Source of the DNA: an uncultured beta proteobacterium
Lineage (GTDB): Bacteria > Pseudomonadota > Gammaproteobacteria > Burkholderiales > Burkholderiaceae
Assembly: GCA_903909925.1 (NCBI GenBank)
Contig: CAIVXR010000224.1
Coordinates: 1 to 45,046 of the forward strand
Reading direction: 5' to 3'
Length of the DNA stretch: 45,046 nt
In this document: piece by piece, positions 39,367 to 45,046 of the stretch
How the letters are laid out: each line of letters begins with the position of its first letter
How positions within the stretch are numbered: the first letter of the stretch is position 1
Program-made: the position numbers and the translations under genes
The notes under the pieces: generated by a model
Told to the model about the DNA's origin: nothing
The model's input: only the letters and a program-made list of their open reading frames with translations
Databases searched by the model: none

Positions 39367-40767
39367 ATGCGGGACAAAAGCAAGGTTGTAAGAACTGCCC
39401 TGCGAGCTGCCAAGCGCCGCCGCTATGATATTGGCGGTATTGCTGACCCATATGGAATGATGGAAACAGAAGAAGAACTGCGTAAGAAAAACCCGCTGTA
39501 TCAAAATACGGGTGACTTAGGATTTTTAAATCCGCATCCTTATGATCCAGCCACAGATCCAACAACACTTGGCACAAATACCAACGCTGGACAGCTTGGT
39601 ACTGGCCTCCCTAACGGCTTTGGCGGCGCGCTTACACCGACAGGTCCGAAAGGAAACGATCTAGTTCCTTACGATAATTCAAACTACCAGCCAGGAGCGG
39701 TACAAACATTTGGTCTTCCGACCAATGATTTTGTTGCATACAATAATGCAAATTATCAGCCCGGAGCTGTTCAATCATTTTCCCTTGCGCCTCCCTCGTC
39801 CACGGCATTAACCTCTACCCCAGCCCAAGTAGCAGCGTTAAATGTCGCAACAAATCCAAATCAAATGTTTACGGATAGCGGCAAAATTACAAGTCATTTT
39901 AACGAACCGTTGCCCGGCTATCTGGGGCCTCTACAACAGGCTTTTGTTGACGAATCAAAAGCAGCGATGGCCGCATATGGTAATTTGGCAGATACTTTTG
40001 CTGCAAACCAAACAGCAACACCTACTGCTGCAGAAGTAGATCAAAGTTTGCCCGGTGCTGTTGCAGGGGCAAATTTAGCTGGAACATTTGATCCTATGGC
40101 ATCTCAAGATGTTTTGGGCGATGTTTCACATGGAGCATTTGGTTTATCAGGCCCGATGGGTCTTTCAAATGCCATGCAAGAAACCAACGAACAGGTTGAT
40201 GCACAAGAAGCTGAACAAGCAGCAGCAGAGCAAGCAGCAGCAGAGCAAGCAGCAGCGGAACAGGCTGCCGCAGCAGAAACAGAAAATGCCGGATCTGAAA
40301 CTGAAAACGGTGGCCCTGAAGAAGGTGGCGGCGCGCCTGAAGGTGGCGGTGGTGGTGCGCCTGAAGGTGGGGGCGGCGGGCCAGATGAAAAGCGCGGCGG
40401 GCGTATTCACATGCGCCATAAATATGATGTTGACTATCCTTTGGACAAGGACAGAGATAACAAACTTACATACATGAAGCCCAAAGAGTTCTTAAAGAAA
40501 GCCCGTCCACTTAATATGGACAAGGATGACAAGAAGGACATTAAGGGTTTCAAGCACTCAATAGAAAATGGCCACAAGCTCGATCCTCTGGCGCTTTACC
40601 CTCATAACAGGGAAAACGGCAGGCACAGGGCGGTTGCTGCTAAAGAATTGGGAATTAAAGAAGTTCCGGTTCACAATTATCGGAAAGAAGCCCATGGTGG
40701 CTCTATTGTGGACAAGGCACTTATGTTAACTTCGCGTAGGCTTTCTGCTGCCAAAGCCCCCAAATAG
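39367..40767 (+). CDS. Virion protein with ParB/Srx-like domain
   Basis: 466 residues from ATG 39367. Basic start (RTALRAAKRRRYDIGG), two YDNSNYQPGAVQTF / YNNANYQPGAVQSF repeats, an EQAAAEQAAA stretch and Gly/Glu runs. Near the end a ParB/sulfiredoxin-like module: HKLDPLALYPHNRENGRHRAV with the GxRxxA motif (GRHRAVA) then LGIKEVPVHNY. The C-terminus HGGSIVDKALMLTSRRLS is the shared tail motif. The module resembles the ParB N-terminal fold but lacks a DNA-binding part. A parS-like site in the same genome makes it worth noting. Confidence 0.62.
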   Translation: MRDKSKVVRTALRAAKRRRYDIGGIADPYGMMETEEELRKKNPLYQNTGDLGFLNPHPYDPATDPTTLGTNTNAGQLGTGLPNGFGGALTPTGPKGNDLVPYDNSNYQPGAVQTFGLPTNDFVAYNNANYQPGAVQSFSLAPPSSTALTSTPAQVAALNVATNPNQMFTDSGKITSHFNEPLPGYLGPLQQAFVDESKAAMAAYGNLADTFAANQTATPTAAEVDQSLPGAVAGANLAGTFDPMASQDVLGDVSHGAFGLSGPMGLSNAMQETNEQVDAQEAEQAAAEQAAAEQAAAEQAAAAETENAGSETENGGPEEGGGAPEGGGGGAPEGGGGGPDEKRGGRIHMRHKYDVDYPLDKDRDNKLTYMKPKEFLKKARPLNMDKDDKKDIKGFKHSIENGHKLDPLALYPHNRENGRHRAVAAKELGIKEVPVHNYRKEAHGGSIVDKALMLTSRRLSAAKAPK

Positions 40768-40807
40768 GGCAGCGCCGGGGACGCCCGGAAACTCCTTGGA
40801 GTACATT

Positions 40808-42616
40808 ATGTCTGAGATGGCAAAAAAGGCCCGTGCGGCCATGAAGGCGAAAGCCAAAAGCATAACCACTGATCCACACCAGAAAGTTGATTCCTCAACT
40901 TGGACACCCCCTGAGCCTTTGGAGACAACGGCTAAAACTGGGATGCGTCCTGTCAGCCGCCGTGCCTACAAGAAGGGCGGCAAGGTTGAAGGTGCTAATG
41001 CTAAGGCTAACATGGGCAAAAAGGCTCGTGCCTCTGGCGGCCAAACCATGGCTAATGATTGGATCAATCGTAATGCCAAAGAAGCCAATGAGCTTCGCCC
41101 TGGCATCAAGCACGTTGGCGGCATGAAGAAGGGTGGCCGAGCTGCCCATGCAACAAAAGGCTTTGTCCCACCCAAGAACCCGCCTCTTCCTCCCGTTCGC
41201 CCAAAGGATCTAGACGATGGTCCTGTTGATGCCAATATGCTCAACAAGCTGACCACACCTGAGTACCGCAATGCTTTGGAAAACAAATCACCTCAGCCTA
41301 CCGATCTGTATGATGCCGATCAGGTAAAAGCTTTGGAGCGTGGCACTAACAAGCGCGGTGGCCGCACAGGAAAGGTCCGTGGAGGCGAACTTAATTATGC
41401 GCAAAAACGATTACTTACAGGTAGCGACAAATCTAAAAAACGATTGGAACGCATTTTTAGGGCAAGCGATTACGCAACAAAAAATGCCACTAATGACATG
41501 TATCCAGGTGGATGGAAAAACCCTAAATACCGGGATCCAGTTTCAAACTTTCTAGATACTTCCAAATTTGATGATATTGCTTCCCAGACCGACCAAGCCC
41601 GCAAAAACTATAAAACTGATTCAGCAACGGTGGACCCGACATTTAAAGATTGGTCCGGCAAAATGAAGGACGAGATGGGGGCAAAAAAAGGTGGCCGTAT
41701 TAGACGCATGGATGGCGGCATGATGCCTCCTCCCGGCATGGCTCAACCCATGGACCCTCGCCTTGGGATTGTAAAACCAAAGGCCATGAATTTCACCAAT
41801 AACCCTGTTGTTCCCGGCCAGAAAAAAGGCGGCAAAGTCGAGAAGCATGAGGATGTGAAGGAAGACAAAGCCCTCATCCGCAAGATGGTAAAGCCTTCTG
41901 CCCGCACAGGCAAATTGGGCGGCGGTTTGTTGTCCGATCCAGCTTTCATGCAAGGTATGACTGCAATGCGCGCACATGCAGCTAACCGAAAAGATGGCGG
42001 TGACGCTGAGAAAAAGGAAAAAAAGTCAGAGAAGCGTGAGAAACGCGCTAATGGCGGCGGCATCTTCTCTGGACCTAGTTATCCTGGCAAGGTTCCTGGC
42101 GTAACTGGTGGTCGCATTGCCCGTGCTTCTGGCGGCAAGACAAAAGGCAAGACCGACATTAACATCATCATCAATGGTGGCGGCAAAGATCAGGGGCAAA
42201 TGGGCGGTATGCCTGGTATGCCTCGTCCGATTGGTATGGCTGGCGGTATGCCTCCGCCTCCACCTCCCGGACCAATGCCTCCTCCCGGCATGATGGCTGG
42301 CGCACCTCCTATGCCTCCAATGCCCGCTGGTGGTCCTCCCGGCTTGCCTCCGGGCATGATGCCTCCAGGTATGCCTCCAAGTGGACCTCCATTGCAGCGT
42401 AAGTCAGGTGGCCGCGCTTACCATTCAGCTAAAGACATGGATGCAGGTGCTGCTTCTGGCGAAGGGCGTTTGGAAAAGACAGAAATTGCCAAGTTCCAGC
42501 GCAACAAACGCAAGGCTGGTGGCCGCACGTATCGGTCCTACAAAGACATGGATGCCGGCGCTGCATCAGGCCTCGGTCGATTAGAAAAGACTGAGATAGC
42601 TGCACACAAAGGATAA
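40808..42616 (+). CDS. Glycine-motif and proline-rich virion protein
   Basis: 602 residues from ATG 40808 with GGAG upstream. Low-complexity and very basic. At least eight (K/R)xGG(R/K) motifs (KKGGK, KKGGR, KRGGR, KKGGR, KKGGK, KSGGR, KAGGR), a Pro/Met/Gly tract with PPPPPPGPMPPPG near 485, and a C-terminal duplication: SGGRAYHSAKDMDAGAASGE and AGGRTYRSYKDMDAGAASGL each followed by GRLEKTEIA. No enzyme domain. Likely an internal head or ejected DNA-binding protein, or a tail decoration (inference). Confidence 0.6.
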   Translation: MSEMAKKARAAMKAKAKSITTDPHQKVDSSTWTPPEPLETTAKTGMRPVSRRAYKKGGKVEGANAKANMGKKARASGGQTMANDWINRNAKEANELRPGIKHVGGMKKGGRAAHATKGFVPPKNPPLPPVRPKDLDDGPVDANMLNKLTTPEYRNALENKSPQPTDLYDADQVKALERGTNKRGGRTGKVRGGELNYAQKRLLTGSDKSKKRLERIFRASDYATKNATNDMYPGGWKNPKYRDPVSNFLDTSKFDDIASQTDQARKNYKTDSATVDPTFKDWSGKMKDEMGAKKGGRIRRMDGGMMPPPGMAQPMDPRLGIVKPKAMNFTNNPVVPGQKKGGKVEKHEDVKEDKALIRKMVKPSARTGKLGGGLLSDPAFMQGMTAMRAHAANRKDGGDAEKKEKKSEKREKRANGGGIFSGPSYPGKVPGVTGGRIARASGGKTKGKTDINIIINGGGKDQGQMGGMPGMPRPIGMAGGMPPPPPPGPMPPPGMMAGAPPMPPMPAGGPPGLPPGMMPPGMPPSGPPLQRKSGGRAYHSAKDMDAGAASGEGRLEKTEIAKFQRNKRKAGGRTYRSYKDMDAGAASGLGRLEKTEIAAHKG

Positions 42617-42679
42617 CTTACGGAAGTTGCTCATCCGTAAGCTAGGGGTGGGAATGTGGTCCCCCTGCATTTCCACCCC
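42617..42679 (+). promoter_or_regulatory. Two consecutive hairpins between virion and small genes
   Basis: First: CTTACGGA / TCCGTAAG (8 bp, 9-base loop, 42617-42641). Second: GGGGTGGGAATG / CATTTCCACCCC (12 bp, one G-U, 11-base loop TGGTCCCCCTG, 42645-42679). Neither is followed by a T run, so they may be RNA processing or stabilising elements, or weak attenuators, rather than terminators. Confidence 0.6.
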
Positions 42680-42715
42680 GTTACTAATTGGGGGATAGCG
42701 TCTAAGGGGGACGGT

Positions 42716-42928
42716 ATGTTGACGCACCAAGCATTTTACGATGCAGAGCTTAGAAAGCTTATTTCTGATGAAATCGAGAGACGGAAAAACAACCTCGTGG
42801 CCGGACATCAGGCTAAGGGGTTTGATTTTCCTATGTTCAAACACCATGTTGGTATTATCGAAGGACTTCAGGTAGCCCTAGGGCTATGTGACGAGGCCGA
42901 AAAGAAGGTCAACCAAACGTACAGATAA
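42716..42928 (+). CDS. Small helical protein
   Basis: 70 residues from ATG 42716 with AAGGGGGACGGT upstream: LTHQAFYDAELRKLISDEIE, RRKNNLVAGHQAKGFDFPMF, VGIIEGLQVALGLCDEAEKK. Helical and charged; similar short proteins precede the co-chaperonin or scaffold gene in related phages as far as I recall. Function unknown. Confidence 0.62.
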   Translation: MLTHQAFYDAELRKLISDEIERRKNNLVAGHQAKGFDFPMFKHHVGIIEGLQVALGLCDEAEKKVNQTYR

Positions 42929-42938
42929 GGGGGATATA

Positions 42939-43331
42939 ATGCCGTATATGCGAATGACACATGATGTAGATCCAGCAAAAAAGCTAGTTGAAGAACTGGG
43001 TGATATATCTGAAATTGAAATCTTTAATAATCACATTCTGGTGGCAGTGTATCTAAGGCCAGAAAAGACCCAATCAGGCATTTTCATGCCGGATAAGCAT
43101 CGAGAAGAAGATAAGTACCAGTCAAAAGTAGGTCTTGTTGTCAAGAAAGGCCCATCTGCCTTTGTTGATGCCGGAGAAAACTGGTTTAAGGACGTAAATA
43201 TAAGTCTTAATGATTGGATCATGTACCGCGCTACAGATGGGTGGAGCATTACGGTTAATAATGTCTTGTGCCGTGTGTTGGAAGATACGTCTGTAAAGGG
43301 CCGTATCCCGCACCCAGATTCCGTTTGGTAA
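42939..43331 (+). CDS. GroES-like co-chaperonin
   Basis: 130 residues from ATG 42939 with AAGGGGGATATA upstream. Cpn10 fold features: NNHILVAVYLRPEKTQSGIF (mobile loop region SGIFMPD), KVGLVVKKGP, DVNISLNDWIMYRATDG, and NNVLCRVLEDTSVKGRI. GroES-like phage proteins (T4 gp31 type) cap host GroEL to fold the capsid protein. It lies directly before the scaffold and expected capsid genes, which fits that job. Confidence 0.72.
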   Translation: MPYMRMTHDVDPAKKLVEELGDISEIEIFNNHILVAVYLRPEKTQSGIFMPDKHREEDKYQSKVGLVVKKGPSAFVDAGENWFKDVNISLNDWIMYRATDGWSITVNNVLCRVLEDTSVKGRIPHPDSVW

Positions 43332-43341
43332 GGAGAACACA

Positions 43342-44256
43342 ATGTCTGGAATAGATGGCGATATTGAAATTGAAATTGAAAATACTCCAACAAAGCCTGA
43401 TGAAATTAAGGTTGTTCATGCTGAAGATCTTTCTGTTGCTGTTGAAAGTGATGACAGTGAAGGGGAAACTGATGTAGAAAAAGCCCTTAAAAAAATGGAC
43501 AAAAAGCTAAAACGCGAGCGTAAGGCTCGTGAAGAAGCTGAAAAATATGCCCAATATGTTGCTCAACAGGCAAATCAGGCATTTGCGGAAGTGGGGGACA
43601 CCCAGCTTCATTTAGTTTCCAATGCTTTAGACACAGTAAAACAGGAAAATAACATCCTAAAAGCCCATTTGGCTGATGCTACAGCGTCTGGTGACTATGC
43701 CCGTATGGCAGAAATTCAAGAAGCCATGAGCATGAACGCTGTTAAGCTCAATCAACTTGAGCAAGGCAAGCGGGAAATGGAGTCCCGGCCTAAGCAGCAG
43801 AACTATGTGCCGCCACCACCATCCCGTCCGAAGTCAGCTGATCCTTTAGATGATATTATTGCAGCTGTAACCCCAGCTTCTGCCAAGTGGCTGGAGAGAA
43901 ACCGCGATAATATTAAAGACCAGAATGACATTAACGACATGTTTAACGCCCATAATTCGGCTGTTAACCGTGGAATTAAGCCGGACACGGAAGCCTATTT
44001 CCGATTTGTTGAAAATCGGCTTGGGATTACCGGATATGAAGGAGAATCTTCAGTGCCATCAACCCCAACACCGCAAAAGAAGTCTGCGCCACCCTCTGCA
44101 CCTGTTACCCGCAGTGGAAATGGTACAGGAACGCGGCCTAATGTTGTCCGTTTATCCAGCGATGAGCGGGAAATAGCCTCCACGATGGGGATGACTGAAC
44201 AAGAATACGCTCTTAACAAGTTTGCTTTGCAAAAAGCAGGCAAATTACCAAATTGA
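43342..44256 (+). CDS. Scaffolding protein
   Basis: 304 residues, acidic N-terminus (GDIEIEIENTP) then a long coiled coil (KKMDKKLKRERKAREEAEKY and QENNILKAHLADATASGDYA), a Pro-rich linker and a basic C-terminal part (TGTRPNVVRLSS, EQEYALNKFALQKAGKLPN). Composition and position just before the capsid region are typical of internal scaffold proteins that assemble the prohead and are then expelled. Confidence 0.72.
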   Translation: MSGIDGDIEIEIENTPTKPDEIKVVHAEDLSVAVESDDSEGETDVEKALKKMDKKLKRERKAREEAEKYAQYVAQQANQAFAEVGDTQLHLVSNALDTVKQENNILKAHLADATASGDYARMAEIQEAMSMNAVKLNQLEQGKREMESRPKQQNYVPPPPSRPKSADPLDDIIAAVTPASAKWLERNRDNIKDQNDINDMFNAHNSAVNRGIKPDTEAYFRFVENRLGITGYEGESSVPSTPTPQKKSAPPSAPVTRSGNGTGTRPNVVRLSSDEREIASTMGMTEQEYALNKFALQKAGKLPN

Positions 44257-44266
44257 GGAGGCTTAA

Positions 44267-44869
44267 ATGGCTGAAGTAAAAGCAGGTGCGCGCCGTAGAG
44301 GGCGTCCAGTCCGTACACTGGCGGCAAAAGGCCCTGAAATAGTAGAGATTGCAGTTGAACCTGTGTCAGAGCGTCCTTCTATGCGGGCTAAAATGAGAGA
44401 AGATGACCCAAGAGCTGCCGCAACACGCCGTGCAGCCGAAATTATGGGCAATCTAGGCAATCTAGACACTGGATCTGATGAATTTTACGTAGATCCAAAC
44501 AGCGTCCCCGATGGTTGGACATATGAATGGAAGCGCAAAACTGTGATGGGTCAGGAAGATCCTGCCTATCAGGTTTCGCTTGCAAGAACTGGCTGGGAAC
44601 CTGTTCCGACCAAGGCTCACCCTGAGATGATGCCCGGAAATGGTAATCATCCGATCATTGAGCGTAAGGGTCAGATCCTGATGATGCGTCCTCAGGAAAT
44701 TACGGATCAGGTACGTTATATTGATTCGCAACGGGCTAAGGGGCAGGTTCAAGTTAAGATTGAGCAGCTTGCCGGAACACCAGAAGGTGGCTTGGGGCAT
44801 CGAAATCACCCTAGCGTTAAGCCAAAAATCAGTAAATCATACGAAGCTATCCCTGTTCCAAAAGATTAA
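44267..44869 (+). CDS. Unknown head-region protein
   Basis: 200 residues with a very basic start (AGARRRGRPVRTLAAKG) and a central domain VDPNSVPDGWTYEWKRKTVMG, SLARTGWEPVPTKAHPEMMP, then RKGQILMMRPQEITDQVRYI. Similar proteins are encoded between scaffold and capsid genes in related phages as far as I recall; function unknown. GAGGAGG precedes the ATG. Confidence 0.62.
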   Translation: MAEVKAGARRRGRPVRTLAAKGPEIVEIAVEPVSERPSMRAKMREDDPRAAATRRAAEIMGNLGNLDTGSDEFYVDPNSVPDGWTYEWKRKTVMGQEDPAYQVSLARTGWEPVPTKAHPEMMPGNGNHPIIERKGQILMMRPQEITDQVRYIDSQRAKGQVQVKIEQLAGTPEGGLGHRNHPSVKPKISKSYEAIPVPKD

Positions 44870-44892
44870 ATGGAATAAATAGAGTTAGTTGA

Positions 44893-44917
44893 GGGGTCGC
44901 TTATAGGCGGCCCCTTT
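44893..44917 (+). terminator. Terminator after the head-gene block
   Basis: Stem GGGGTCGC / GCGGCCCC (one G-U), loop TTATAG, followed by three Ts. The T run is short, so partial read-through into the downstream capsid leader is possible. Confidence 0.6.
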
Positions 44918-44965
44918 ACATTTGAAATTTAATTGTAGATATTTGTTGCGGACCCGTATGGGGCT

Positions 44966-45021
44966 GCCTCCCCCGGCGTGGAGGCTCAAACTTCCTGTTC
45001 CTAGCTACCCCGGCGTGTAGT
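44966..45021 (+). promoter_or_regulatory. Twin hairpins with identical loops in a gene leader
   Basis: Hairpin one: GCCTCC, loop CCCGGCGT, GGAGGC (44966-44985). Hairpin two: GCTAC, the same loop CCCGGCGT, GTAGT (45004-45021). One stem pair differs by a compensating change (C-G to A-T). The window ends 25 bases later on AAAAAGGAGA, the ribosome site of the next gene, expected to be the major capsid protein. A structured RNA leader or coat-protein-binding element is possible. Confidence 0.55.
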
Positions 45022-45046
45022 GATGGGACTTCTTGTAAAAAGGAGA

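Overview
The window is most of the genome of a tailed bacteriophage with a short-tail (podovirus-like) architecture. It carries small and large terminase, portal, scaffold, adaptor and nozzle-like genes, two very large ejection-type proteins and a tail fibre, but no tape measure, tail tube or sheath gene. A host in the Alphaproteobacteria is an inference. It rests on the general look of the proteins, a near-perfect chromosomal parS-type palindrome, and a strongly structured distribution of GANTC, the CcrM methylation site. No integrase, RNA polymerase, DNA polymerase, tRNA or CRISPR array was seen. The first gene is cut at its 5' end, and the window stops on a ribosome binding site where the major capsid gene would be expected. 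The window may therefore be an arbitrary opening of a circularly permuted genome slightly longer than 45 kb.

Layout. (1) 1-14.1 kb, plus strand: lysis genes (endolysin with a C-terminal membrane segment, and nested inner and outer spanin-like genes), then adaptor, nozzle-like protein, collagen-like protein, a GNAT-like acetyltransferase, 1828-residue and 896-residue internal virion proteins, and a tail fibre. (2) 14.1-22.9 kb, minus strand: a tightly overlapped early operon of about 27 genes. It encodes an ERF annealing protein, a YqaJ/lambda-type exonuclease, an SSB-tailed small protein, PD-(D/E)XK-like and HNH nucleases, many small unknown proteins including tandem paralogues, three short genes of 34-51 codons, a Tat-signal protein and a GT32-like glycosyltransferase. 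(3) 22.93-23.03 kb: a divergent promoter/operator region. (4) 23.0-27.7 kb, plus strand: Cro/YdaS-like regulator, RusA resolvase, N6-adenine methyltransferase-like protein, small HTH protein, winged-helix replication protein, an iteron-like array (candidate origin), SF2 helicase and primase, closed by terminators around an 8-bp tandem repeat array. (5) 28.2-30.6 kb: an unusual module of a Cys-rich unknown protein and an M20/M28-like metallopeptidase, extremely rich in GANTC. (6) 30.8-44.9 kb: packaging and head genes (TerS, DnaA domain IV-like protein, transglycosylase whose start codon lies inside the parS-like palindrome, TerL, portal, three glycine-motif virion proteins, GroES-like protein, scaffold), ending in a terminator and two hairpins with identical loops.

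How it works together. Early leftward transcription supplies recombination and host-takeover functions. Rightward transcription supplies replication functions, with host polymerase presumably used for synthesis. Late genes package DNA, build the head and eject proteins and DNA. The most unusual signals are the parS-like site, the GANTC island next to a GANTC desert, the iteron and CRGTCCAN arrays, a (K/R)xGG(R/K/S) linear motif recurring in six virion proteins, and the small-gene array whose conserved C-termini encode the next gene's Shine-Dalgarno sequence.
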